Assembly: GCA_964610115.1 (NCBI GenBank)
Contig: CAZSUW010000048.1
Coordinates: 1 to 19,747, forward strand
Reading direction: 5' to 3'
Source of the DNA: Litorimonas sp964610115
Lineage (GTDB): Bacteria; Pseudomonadota; Alphaproteobacteria; Caulobacterales; Maricaulaceae
DNA: 19,747 nucleotides
Shown here: piece after piece, positions 8,701 to 15,894 of the stretch
Layout of the letters: every line of letters starts with the position of its first letter
Position numbering within the stretch: the stretch's first letter is position 1
Position numbers and translations under genes: made by a program
The notes under the pieces: model-generated
What the model was told of the DNA's origin: nothing
The model's database searches: none
The model's input: only the letters and a program-made list of their open reading frames with translations

Positions 8701-9418
8701 CGGCTATGAAAAAGCGCGCCGCATGCATGAAATCCGCATGACTCGGGGCTATTTAGCAGGGCGAACGGGCGATCCCGATGATGAGCCAGTCTTAGCGAAA
8801 GCGGAAAACCAGGGATATCTAAACTATCAAAAGACAAGTTGGGTCATGTGGGGATTGCGCGGTATTGTTGGTGATGCGCCGATAGAACGTGCTGTCAAAC
8901 GCTTCTTGCTCGAACATCACGCAACAAAAGGCGCGCCCTATCCGACCACACTAGAACTGATCGAGATTTTGAAAGAGGAGGTTGATCCAAAATATCATCT
9001 TCTCATCGATGATTACTGGAATCGGATTACATTCTGGGAACTCGAGATAGTTGAAGAGCCGGTCGTCACCAAACGAGCTGACGGGCGGTTTGACGTCGCC
9101 ATCGAAATCAAGCTGGATAAGAATTACGCTAGCGAAGAAGACGGTGAGGAAACCTCTGTTTCTGAACTGGATGATGCGCGCTTGGATGAGTGGGTTACGG
9201 TCGGGCTTTATACTGAAGACCCGAAAGATAATCTTGGCTCCAGCCCAATCCATCAGGAAACCGTCCGCGTGACGGAAGCAGAAGGCACGATTACAATCAC
9301 GGTCAAAGAGCGTCCCGGTCATGTCATTCTTGATCCGCATCGCTACCTCATAGAGCGAAATGTGAATGACAATGCTCGCGAAGTGGCCAAGGCGGAAATA
9401 GCGTCTGAAGACAGCTAG
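5762..9418 (+). CDS. Fused ABC-2 permease / M1-family zinc aminopeptidase-like protein
   Basis: A 1218-residue fusion. The N-terminal part (about 1-590) holds two ABC-2-like permease halves, each with about six membrane spans. A related loop appears in both (SLEVIHATPVKTPQMI and MHRIVDATPVNNLSLL), suggesting internal duplication. A further span (VAGLSLAVFVALAFVGAGSY, about 560-580) leads into an extracytoplasmic region of about 630 residues. There the M1 zinc motif is H941-E-I-G-H945, with the third ligand probably E965 in LLSEGLTEY, so HExxH-x19-E rather than the usual x18. The substrate-binding GAMEN element appears replaced by PFSENIGF just upstream. From memory, the same spacing occurs in other permease/peptidase fusions. 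Start GTG 5762 is preferred: GGAGG lies 8 bases upstream, and the in-frame GTG at 5747 would lie before that site. Substrate unknown. Confidence 0.9.
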   Translation: MLRDLLGFELKLHTRQVAFWVTIVILVLVGLGASSADWLTVGAEGGQKIKINGTFVIFQFIGTISAISVFFGAVFTVSGLMRDDIHKSLEVIHATPVKTPQMIISRMIAVWLVTVACCFAGIIGYAAGQFMTWAPEEAFGPFNAWHYLYPSVTLMAVNALFLIAIFTAIAVTTRNRAIVYVSAIGVLIASIAIDGLLTAQAPEWARGLLEPFGSGAYILETEFWSAAERNTEQVGLMTWYGGNRLIIILLSLAIFGFAFWKSRRGILPGKRKRKNDNASLPPPPRRISPVTPKLGFSHFAISTLRRTRFEFLSTIRTTAMIILLSIAAFIFVINVIFGDSFEADPTLKTTSYMVQLALGSFGLSMIIVMIFFGSDIVWRDRLSNMHRIVDATPVNNLSLLLAKWGALALLLLSMILVGLIFGVVAQIIVGDTTPVPRTYLAVGLLSFFVSFFFQGMLVMFIQNFMPGRVIGMFVAAGVLIGMGFISQLPFYHPLMNFGPGGPGTYSEMAGYQGFTGWKFRMAYWGAFIVLLAAMSLWLWRRGTEDGVLSRIKAVPKRISLPNGAVAGLSLAVFVALAFVGAGSYADRDYINSDARELRTAEFEKLVKDIHDRPTPRVTAASVDVDLFPSERRGVFSGTITFDNPHEEPIERVFVTTSVDKEDADVTISGATRVSGEKLADRLWDEYDVADFQFDPPLAPGETRSMTFTTRFNPPTITSGSSVRSNGTFINNSVALPIFGNLNRGFHTNPDIRKKHDLGERENWPSREDEEARRYQLLSTFAGYNDYVDFDARICTDPDQVPVTPGRFIRSFEKDGQHCREYRAINPIHYFFAFVSARYEVETQTWTGANGQTVDLEIYYHPEHDYNVDLMFSAMNEAFDTYTERFSDYQYAQLRIMEFPYASFAQAFAGTVPFSENIGFVRDPNNAEDPEKIDLATYITMHEIGHMWFAHQLVGAFAQGSNLLSEGLTEYISMIGYEEAHGYEKARRMHEIRMTRGYLAGRTGDPDDEPVLAKAENQGYLNYQKTSWVMWGLRGIVGDAPIERAVKRFLLEHHATKGAPYPTTLELIEILKEEVDPKYHLLIDDYWNRITFWELEIVEEPVVTKRADGRFDVAIEIKLDKNYASEEDGEETSVSELDDARLDEWVTVGLYTEDPKDNLGSSPIHQETVRVTEAEGTITITVKERPGHVILDPHRYLIERNVNDNAREVAKAEIASEDS

Positions 9419-9454
9419 GATAAGACATCCCAGAATTGTTAAGACATGAATTAA

Positions 9455-9497
9455 GCGGCGGTGTGGGGCATTGGCTCAGCACCGCCGTTATTATTTA
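9455..9497. terminator. Bidirectional terminator between convergent genes
   Basis: CGGCGGTG (9456-9463) pairs perfectly with CACCGCCG (9480-9487), extended by G-T and A-T pairs, with a 16-base loop. On the plus strand TTATTATTT follows, a good intrinsic terminator for the permease/peptidase gene, 37 bases after its stop. On the minus strand the hairpin lies just past the flavoprotein stop at 9491 but has a poorer T-run, so it is likely weaker in that direction. Confidence 0.8.
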
Positions 9498-10474
9498 AAC
9501 TCAGCAAGAACCATCTGTGCGGCTGCGCGACCGCTGACAAAAGCGCCTTCCACACGGCCCCCAACGCACCAATCACCGGCCAGTATCACACCGCTTTCTG
9601 GCTCGAGCAGCGCATCAGAGCCGACGCCGTGATCGGCGTAAGCATAGAGCCAGCGGTGCAATGCAATATGCGGCGCTTTGGACAGATCAACGCCACACAG
9701 AGCTGAGGCGCAGTCGAGCAAAATGTCTTGCAAGGTCGACCGATCTGCTTGCGTATTTTTGTCCGACCATTCCGGAGATCCGTGAATGACCAATGCAAAG
9801 TGATCTTCATCACGCTCAGGTTTCGCGTTGTTGAGCGCAATCCAGCTAACTGGAAGATTAGAGACCCGCAACGTGTCCCATCGCGGTGCAAAGGTTGACC
9901 CTGTTTTCGGAAAACCCACCATCAGGGCGAAGCAGGCGTGCATTTTCACCGCACCAAGCGTGGCTTGAAGGGCGGACTTAGGGGATAAGAGCGCGGCTGC
10001 CTGGGGTGCCGGGGTTGTGCATATCACATAGTCGAAAGGGCCTGCTGACTCTCCGCCCTCGAAAAGAAGGTGATAAGCGCCGCGTTCGCCTGCTATCTTT
10101 GTGACGCGTTGCGCTGTCCTTATGTCTAAATCTTCAGCTAAGGCTTTTGGAAGTTGATTCATCCGCGGCGCACCAACCCAACGGGGGCGGCCCGTGTCCG
10201 CTTCCAAAGTCCCTTCGCGAAGATATAAACCCCGACTACGCCAAGGTTTCGCAGCACCTCGCTCAGAGATACGATCAATCAAGCGATGGAAATCGGGGTC
10301 AGAGATCGTGAAATACTGCGCGCCGTGATCAAATTCAAAAGCCCCTGCATAACGGGTGCTCATCCGCCCCCCTATGCCGCGACTTTTGTCAAAAACGACG
10401 ACATCCGCTTGATCCCGCAGCATGTTAGCTGTCGTTAATCCGGCGATGCCTGCCCCAATAATCCCGATTTTCAT
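9491..10474 (-). CDS. Renalase-like FAD-dependent oxidoreductase
   Basis: A 327-residue flavoprotein of the renalase/amine-oxidase-like group. The FAD Rossmann motif GAGIAG is at residues 7-12, followed by VVVFDKSRGIGGRMSTR (acidic end of strand 2 at D29, then the GG-R motif). The C-terminal FAD motif is SGVILAGDWCVGGRVEGAF. FDHGAQYFT is also typical of bacterial renalase-like proteins. Characterised bacterial renalases oxidise unreactive isomers of reduced nicotinamide cofactors, but substrate identity here is inference. The ATG overlaps the stop of the upstream gene in ATGA, and no clear ribosome-binding site is seen, so translation is probably coupled. It is last in a three-gene operon with photolyase-like genes, which implies a flavin-linked job. 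Confidence 0.85.
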   Translation of the reverse strand: MKIGIIGAGIAGLTTANMLRDQADVVVFDKSRGIGGRMSTRYAGAFEFDHGAQYFTISDPDFHRLIDRISERGAAKPWRSRGLYLREGTLEADTGRPRWVGAPRMNQLPKALAEDLDIRTAQRVTKIAGERGAYHLLFEGGESAGPFDYVICTTPAPQAAALLSPKSALQATLGAVKMHACFALMVGFPKTGSTFAPRWDTLRVSNLPVSWIALNNAKPERDEDHFALVIHGSPEWSDKNTQADRSTLQDILLDCASALCGVDLSKAPHIALHRWLYAYADHGVGSDALLEPESGVILAGDWCVGGRVEGAFVSGRAAAQMVLAEFK

Positions 10475-10947
10475 CTGGGCGAGGTATCAGATTGTGGCAG
10501 CGTTGCCAGTGGGTCTTCTCGTTCTGGCGTGGGCGACATAGCTGACCGACGCGCCTTGTTCCAAAAGCGAAAAAACCGCCCCATATCTGTATCCCTGGGC
10601 ACGTTGGTGAAGGGCTTTGGCGAAACCGCGATAATTTCTGATTCCAGCCCGTCCAGACACGCAAGCAAAGCCGGATCAGCAGTTTTTGCATGAAACAGGC
10701 GCTTCGCATCGAGATCGCGCAGAACCTCATGCATTTTGCCCTGCAGAACTTCCACGTCCATGGCTTCTACGCATTCCATAACGAAGACGCAGCGCTTCAA
10801 AGTCCAACCGCGTCGGGCGAGATCGTCAGCATCCCAAACATAGACAGTACGGGCATTGGGCGCGACGGCAAACACAGGATGTTCTTTGGATAAAGCATCC
10901 ATATGCACCCAGATTACATCACCGATCTTTTTCCCCGCCTCATCCAT
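10471..10947 (-). CDS. Small protein resembling a free-standing photolyase N-terminal domain
   Basis: A 158-residue soluble protein. TVYVWDADDL, then RCVFVMECVEAMDVEVLQG, HEVLRDLDAKRLFHA and RFFRFWNKAR look like the alpha/beta (antenna-domain) fold of deoxyribodipyrimidine photolyases, where a beta strand is followed by a partner strand giving VEVLQG and then a helix. I recognise the pattern from short photolyase-annotated proteins by memory only, so the assignment is moderate. It starts three bases after the stop of the FAD-domain gene and overlaps the renalase-like gene by four bases. No signal peptide or membrane segment is seen. The acidic, Pro/Ser-rich tail (about 140-158) looks disordered. 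It could instead be an unrelated alpha/beta partner protein. Confidence 0.6.
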   Translation of the reverse strand: MDEAGKKIGDVIWVHMDALSKEHPVFAVAPNARTVYVWDADDLARRGWTLKRCVFVMECVEAMDVEVLQGKMHEVLRDLDAKRLFHAKTADPALLACLDGLESEIIAVSPKPFTNVPRDTDMGRFFRFWNKARRSAMSPTPEREDPLATLPQSDTSPR

Positions 10948-10950
10948 GTC

Positions 10951-11853
10951 TTAATGATGCGGCCGATTTTTACGACGTTTCCCGGTCTTCAGCGCGCGAT
11001 TAGAGGCAGGCTGTCGCGGGGGTAAAAGCGGGAACAGACGCAAATGCAAATCTTCATAAGACCCGGCGAGCGTTTTATTGTTCGCATAAGATGTATCGAC
11101 ACCTTCGCCGCAAAAGGTCTGCAAGTTTTCAAGATTGAAAAAATACGGTTTGTGAGAAAACGTCGAGGCCGCCCACTGCCAAGACAGATTGTTTGACGCA
11201 ACATCGCCGTCGATAAGGTGAGCCAGGAAGAGTTTGGCACCCGCCTGCCACTTCACGCGGCGGAAGTGACAAATATAGCCTGCCACATAAAGACGCGCAT
11301 GATTATGTATCCAGCCTGTCTCGTATAGGTCTCGCAGAAAGTGATTTATCGCCGCGCTATCTGTCTCTGCCGCCAGAACATCTTCAGGCAATTCATCGGC
11401 ATAGTCGTCTGCCGAAAAGCCTGTTTTATAGGCTTCAATATCCGACCAGATCTTATCGCCTAGCGTCGCGTGTACTCTTGACCAATAATCCCGCCACGCG
11501 AGCTGCTGTATAAGCTTTTCCGCATCATTCTTGCGCGCCACTTGATCAAGGGAGCAATCGCGTACGTCTGATATTGAGGTTACCCCATGGCGAATATAGG
11601 GCGAAAGGCGCGTAACCGCGCCGTCTAGATGGTTACGTGTACGTCCATATTGTACCGGCATTAGATTAGACAGGCTCGAGGACATTGCGCCATCGCCACC
11701 AATATAGGGAGATAGCGCCGTATCCGTCTCTGATAGATGGGGCGTCATGGATCTTACGCGCTCCACCAGAGACCTTCGGGTCGCCGGATCGCCTAACATA
11801 TCCAACGCCTCAGCATTGGCTATCGCCATGTCTGACTGAAAAACGTCGTGCAT
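10951..11853 (-). CDS. Photolyase/cryptochrome FAD-binding domain protein lacking the N-terminal domain
   Basis: About 300 residues covering only the helical FAD-binding half of the photolyase/cryptochrome family. Motifs in order: VTRLSPYIRHGVTS, LIQQLAWRDYW, ETGWIHNHARLYVAGYICH, LIDGDVASNNLSWQWAAS and KPYFFN. They match the FAD pocket elements known from E. coli PhrB (for example GWMHNRLRM and DGDLAANN). The full family is 450-500 residues; the N-terminal antenna domain is absent here, and a candidate for it is encoded directly downstream. Trp residues in SWQWAAS could serve electron transfer to FAD. DNA repair or light sensing is inferred. Start 11853 is chosen (AAGAA upstream); 11895 in the same frame lacks any ribosome-binding site but is possible. 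First gene of the operon. Confidence 0.85.
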   Translation of the reverse strand: MHDVFQSDMAIANAEALDMLGDPATRRSLVERVRSMTPHLSETDTALSPYIGGDGAMSSSLSNLMPVQYGRTRNHLDGAVTRLSPYIRHGVTSISDVRDCSLDQVARKNDAEKLIQQLAWRDYWSRVHATLGDKIWSDIEAYKTGFSADDYADELPEDVLAAETDSAAINHFLRDLYETGWIHNHARLYVAGYICHFRRVKWQAGAKLFLAHLIDGDVASNNLSWQWAASTFSHKPYFFNLENLQTFCGEGVDTSYANNKTLAGSYEDLHLRLFPLLPPRQPASNRALKTGKRRKNRPHH

Positions 11854-11935
11854 GGTATTCTTACGCAATCTGCTTTGATTTGGTTGCATGCACATAGTTT
11901 AAACATCTGAAGCGGGATGAAATGCCGCAGGCAGA

Positions 11936-11951
11936 TTGACAGCGCTGTCAA
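11936..11951. promoter_or_regulatory. Perfect 16-base palindrome upstream of gap, LacI-type operator candidate
   Basis: TTGACAGCGCTGTCAA is fully self-complementary with a central GCGC, the even-length CpG-centred form typical of LacI-family operators. Its centre is 81 bases before the gap start. Each half carries TTGACA, a perfect -35 hexamer on either strand, but I do not see a good -10 at 16-18 bases in either direction. A repressor here could control gap-ppc and perhaps the divergent photolyase operon. The protein is not encoded in the window. Confidence 0.6.
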
Positions 11952-12024
11952 CGACATTATTGCGCTGCTTGACTTGCACGCTGCGCAAGCGTTCGCATAA
12001 GCCCATGAGCTCAAGGAACAGAAT

Positions 12025-13035
12025 ATGACAACTCGGATTGCCATTAATGGTTTCGGTCGCATTGGCCGCAATGTGCTTCGCGCGCTGCAAGAAAGCGGCG
12101 CTGATGATATGCAGGTCGTTGCGATCAACGATCTGTCCTCACCTGACAATCTGGCTCACCTCTTGAAATATGACAGTGTGCACGGGCGTTACCCTGGCAC
12201 AGTCAAAGTCACGGACACATCGATCGATATTGGCCAAGGCCCAATCGAGGTCACCAGCATTCGCAATCTTGAAGACCAAAGCTGGGGCGATAATGACGTC
12301 GACATCGTTATGGAATGTACGGGTATATTCACAGCCCGTGACGCCGCCGCCAAACATCTGGATGCAGGGGCGAAACGGGTGCTGATTTCCGCCCCAGGAA
12401 AAGGCGCAGATAAGACGATCGTTTACGGCGTAAACGATGCGGCATTGACCAAAAACGATGTTGTTGTCTCCAACGGGTCGTGCACAACCAACGCGCTCGC
12501 GCCTGTCGCGAAAGTGCTGCAGGACAGCTTCGGAATTGAAACCGGTTTCATGACGACAGTCCATGCCTATACAGGCGATCAGCCGACCCTAGACGGCGTC
12601 CACCGTAAAGACTTTAACCGCGGTCGCGCCGCAGCCCTTTCAATGATCCCAACAAGCACGGGCGCCGCGAAAGCGATCGGCTTGGTTATGCCGGAACTTG
12701 ATGGAAAACTGGACGGAAAAGCGATCCGGGTCCCGACGCCGAATGTGTCTGTGGTTGATCTGGTGGTGAACACAGACAAGGGCGTATCTGTGGATGCGAT
12801 CAACGCCGCTTTTGAAAAAGCTGCGACCAGTTCACTGCAAGGTATTCTGCAAACCGTGTCAGATCCCACAGTCTCGATCGATTTCAACCATGACCCTCAC
12901 AGCTCATCCGTGATGCTGGGCGAAACTGTTGTCATGGGAGAACGACTTGCCCGTGTCTTGTCTTGGTATGACAATGAATGGGGCTTTTCGAACCGCATGC
13001 TCGATACGGCCCGCGCTATGGCTAAGTTTCTTTAG
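12025..13035 (+). CDS. gap: Glyceraldehyde-3-phosphate dehydrogenase, type I
   Basis: A 336-residue phosphorylating GAPDH that interconverts glyceraldehyde 3-phosphate and 1,3-bisphosphoglycerate in glycolysis/gluconeogenesis. The N-terminal NAD motif is INGFGRIGRN, and the acidic residue in AINDL favours NAD over NADP. The catalytic Cys is C153 in SNGSCTTN (Gly where Ala is usual), with partner H180 in TTVHAYTGDQ. Phosphate-site and tetramer motifs RGRAAALSMIPTSTGAAKAI and SWYDNEWGFSNRM are intact, and length is standard. AAGGAA lies 8 bases before the ATG. It is followed after 8 bases by the PEP carboxylase gene, so the two form an operon. The promoter region holds a LacI-type palindrome. 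Confidence 0.97.
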   Translation: MTTRIAINGFGRIGRNVLRALQESGADDMQVVAINDLSSPDNLAHLLKYDSVHGRYPGTVKVTDTSIDIGQGPIEVTSIRNLEDQSWGDNDVDIVMECTGIFTARDAAAKHLDAGAKRVLISAPGKGADKTIVYGVNDAALTKNDVVVSNGSCTTNALAPVAKVLQDSFGIETGFMTTVHAYTGDQPTLDGVHRKDFNRGRAAALSMIPTSTGAAKAIGLVMPELDGKLDGKAIRVPTPNVSVVDLVVNTDKGVSVDAINAAFEKAATSSLQGILQTVSDPTVSIDFNHDPHSSSVMLGETVVMGERLARVLSWYDNEWGFSNRMLDTARAMAKFL

Positions 13036-13043
13036 GAGATCTA

Positions 13044-15836
13044 ATGACCCGCTACGCGAAAGCCACACCTGAGGCCCTGCGCAAGCGGCTCCATGATCGT
13101 CTTACAGACCACGCAGCTGGCCTAAAATCAGACCCCCAAAGCAATCCAGTAAAACGGCTTGCTTATGACATTAGTCGGGAGGTCGAAGATCGATCAATCG
13201 CTTTCCGCGACATTGAAGCGCTGGTGAAGCAATATAGTGATGAGGCCGCTATTGCGAGAGCCCGACGCCTGCGCATGCGGGCGGGGTTAGACCGGATATC
13301 AGACATCCGTGACACCGTTGCGACCATTGCAAAAAACAAAGCGGAACTCGGTTGGGATGAATTTAAAGCGTGGGCCGAAGATCCCGCCCTTGGCATTGTC
13401 TTGACCGCGCACCCCACCTTTTCATTATCGCGCGATATTCGCCGCGTCCTCGGCACAATCGCATCCGCAAAAAAGACCCCTGACGCGGCGGTCGAAGAAC
13501 TTAAAACTTATCCTTATCTGCCAAAACGCGCGCCCACCCTGTTGGAAGAACATGAGGACACTCAAGCCGCATTATCGCGCATTGCGGATGCGTTGGATAC
13601 GGCAAACCGGATTATCCTATCGGCCGCCCGAACCAAGTTTCCCGATCACTGGACAAGTCTGACCCCGCACCTCTCCGATGCTTATTCCTGGGTCGGTTAT
13701 GACATTGATGGCCGCACGGATATTAGTTGGGGCGACGCCCTGCGCATTCGCTTGACCGAAAAGCGCGATATGATTGCGCGTTATCTGGCCGAAGCCGAAA
13801 GATTGACCGCAAATGGCGCCTCTCTGTCTGAACTGGCCGAACGGCTCCAAGATGGTCTGGCGTCGGCAAGACGCGACCTCTCCTTATTTGAGGCCGATAT
13901 TAGCGTGCCTGAAAACCTCGTCGCGGCCGCGAATAATCTGACACGTCAATCTGATCGACGCTTGCTGAATGTCGCCACCCTTTTCCCACTGCTTGATACA
14001 GCGATTTCTAAAGCGGACGCCGAAATAGCCTTAGACTTACTTGTATTGAAAGCGCGGATGCGCGCCTTTGGCCTTGGCACGTCACGCATTCATTTCCGTG
14101 TGAATGCGCGCCATATCATCGCGGCCATGCGCGCAGCTTTTGGCCTGAAAGAAGGAGGGGATAATCGCACGCTCATAAAGCGCGCCACGGAGCTCACTCA
14201 ATCCGCCAAAGAACGCCCGGTCAATTTTGCCAGCCTCGCACTCGAACGTTCCACCGCGCATGAGAAGATGATCCTCATCGCGCAAATCCACAAATATATC
14301 GATGCGGGTGTGCCGATCCGTTTGCTGATCGCCGAAACCGAAGATCAGCTCGTGCCGCTTGGCGCGCTCTATCTCGCCAAGCTTTATGGCGTCGCAGACC
14401 ATATCGACATTAGCCCGCTATTCGAGACCAATGACGCGCTCAATAATGGGGGTCGGATCATCGCTAAGATGCTCGCGAACCCTGCCTATCGTGACTATGT
14501 CGAGCGGCGCGGTGTGCTGGCTATCCAAACTGGATTTTCGGATGCCGGTCGCTTTATGGGCCAGCTCCCCGCGACGCTCGCAATTGAGCGCGTCCAAAGC
14601 CAGTTTGCCCGAGAATTAAAGACATCCGGGGTCAACAATGTAACCGCCTTAGTGTTCAATACGCACGGGGAAGGGCTAGGCCGCGGCGGGCATCCAGGCA
14701 CAATTCATGATCGTGTCGACTATGCGATGAGCCCCTATGCCATTCGCCAATTTGAAAAGCGCGAACTCGCCCTCACCCATGAAACCAGTTTTCAGGGTGG
14801 CGACGGCTTTTTGTGGTTCCAAACGCCAGAACTAGCCGAAGGGACAGTCCTAAGCCTGATCACCGCTCGCTTTGCTGACCGGAGTGAAGCTGAAAACGAC
14901 CCCTTTTATACAGAACGTGATTTTTCTTGGGACCTGTACCGCACCATCCAGAACGCCCAAGAACAGCTTTACGCCGATCCGGATTACGTATCGATTTTGG
15001 GTGGATTTGGACAAAACCTGCTCATCCCGACAGGCAGTCGCGCTGTGAAACGGGCGGCTTCTGGTGCTGGCGCAGACACGTTCAACCCACGACAGCTTCG
15101 CGCTATTCCACACAATGCCATCCTGCAGCAATTTGGTAGTCACGCCAACCTGTTCTACGGTGTGGGCCGCGCGACGGCGATTGATCCCGAAAAGTTTGAG
15201 GCGCTGTTGCAAAGCTCCGCGCGCGCGCGGACGATCTTCCAAATGGTCAACACGACATTGGAGCGGACAAACCTTTCAATCCTGACTGGCTATGGTCGGC
15301 TATTTGATCCGGGTTTTTGGGTCGCGCGCGCTCTGTCCGGCGAAGAACCGTTTTTAGCGCACAAGTCGATGGTGATTTCTGAAACTTTGATGAGTAGCCC
15401 GTGGCGCGGCCAGATCATGGATTTGTCTAACCGCTTACGGCTCGACATCTTCGAAACCCTCAAACAGTTTGAAGGTTCAAGGAAAAATGACGTCCTGACA
15501 GTCCTTCACGCCTTACGCCTCGCTATAATCATGAAAATGATGATCATCGCGACGGAGCTGCCAGTCGTGAGTGATAGCGAAACCTCGCGCCTATCCGTCT
15601 TGCAACGTTTGCAGACATTCCAGATTGATGAAATTCTTGAAGCGCTCGCCGCCCGCTATCCCGAACATAGTGCGCCCCTTGATTGGACGAGAGAGCTCAC
15701 CGAAGCGACCGACCTTCCAGAAAGTGCTGGCTTCGCGCACATCACGGAAACCGTTATCAAGCCGCTGGCACGGGCCCGTGACCTTGTCCGACAGATCACG
15801 GTCGCCGTTACCCACCACTATGACGCGTTTGGGTAA
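13044..15836 (+). CDS. ppc: Divergent phosphoenolpyruvate carboxylase family protein
   Basis: 930 residues, full length or slightly longer than the roughly 880 of E. coli PEPC, which makes oxaloacetate from PEP and bicarbonate. Retained: H123 in VLTAHPT (E. coli H138), E461 in PLFET and D500 in GFSD (metal ligands E506, D543), H541 (H579), R547 (R587), R666 in GSR (R699) and R686 in LRAIP (R713). Altered: the catalytic loop HGRGGSIGRGG appears as HGEGLGRGG, two residues shorter with Glu for R581; K546 aligns with R503; and the C-terminal NTG is missing (end HHYDAFG), so the aspartate-site N881 is lost. The ATG follows AGGAGAT overlapping the gap stop. It may be a variant PEPC with different regulation or an inactive homologue. 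E. coli numbering is from memory. Confidence 0.82.
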   Translation: MTRYAKATPEALRKRLHDRLTDHAAGLKSDPQSNPVKRLAYDISREVEDRSIAFRDIEALVKQYSDEAAIARARRLRMRAGLDRISDIRDTVATIAKNKAELGWDEFKAWAEDPALGIVLTAHPTFSLSRDIRRVLGTIASAKKTPDAAVEELKTYPYLPKRAPTLLEEHEDTQAALSRIADALDTANRIILSAARTKFPDHWTSLTPHLSDAYSWVGYDIDGRTDISWGDALRIRLTEKRDMIARYLAEAERLTANGASLSELAERLQDGLASARRDLSLFEADISVPENLVAAANNLTRQSDRRLLNVATLFPLLDTAISKADAEIALDLLVLKARMRAFGLGTSRIHFRVNARHIIAAMRAAFGLKEGGDNRTLIKRATELTQSAKERPVNFASLALERSTAHEKMILIAQIHKYIDAGVPIRLLIAETEDQLVPLGALYLAKLYGVADHIDISPLFETNDALNNGGRIIAKMLANPAYRDYVERRGVLAIQTGFSDAGRFMGQLPATLAIERVQSQFARELKTSGVNNVTALVFNTHGEGLGRGGHPGTIHDRVDYAMSPYAIRQFEKRELALTHETSFQGGDGFLWFQTPELAEGTVLSLITARFADRSEAENDPFYTERDFSWDLYRTIQNAQEQLYADPDYVSILGGFGQNLLIPTGSRAVKRAASGAGADTFNPRQLRAIPHNAILQQFGSHANLFYGVGRATAIDPEKFEALLQSSARARTIFQMVNTTLERTNLSILTGYGRLFDPGFWVARALSGEEPFLAHKSMVISETLMSSPWRGQIMDLSNRLRLDIFETLKQFEGSRKNDVLTVLHALRLAIIMKMMIIATELPVVSDSETSRLSVLQRLQTFQIDEILEALAARYPEHSAPLDWTRELTEATDLPESAGFAHITETVIKPLARARDLVRQITVAVTHHYDAFG

Positions 15837-15846
15837 AAGGGTTTGA

Positions 15847-15865
15847 CACTCTCTCTGCCAGAGTG
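15847..15865. terminator. Small hairpin between convergent ppc and cyclotransferase-like genes
   Basis: CACTCT (15847-15852) pairs with AGAGTG (15860-15865) around a 7-base loop, 10 bases past the ppc stop. A second AT stem, ATTGA-GAAA-TCAAT with a GNRA tetraloop, follows at 15874-15887. Neither has a T-run, so terminator function is weakly supported. Confidence 0.3.
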
Positions 15866-15894
15866 CGGGAGATATTGAGAAATCAATCTATGAG

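Noticed and set aside
9421..9447. Direct repeat TAAGACAT (9421-9428 and 9440-9447) after the permease/peptidase stop
   Set aside because: Eight bases in two copies is close to chance level and no function is suggested by position.
11854..11895. Earlier ATG (11895) for the photolyase FAD-domain gene
   Set aside because: No ribosome-binding site precedes it and the added residues have no family match; kept as an alternative only.
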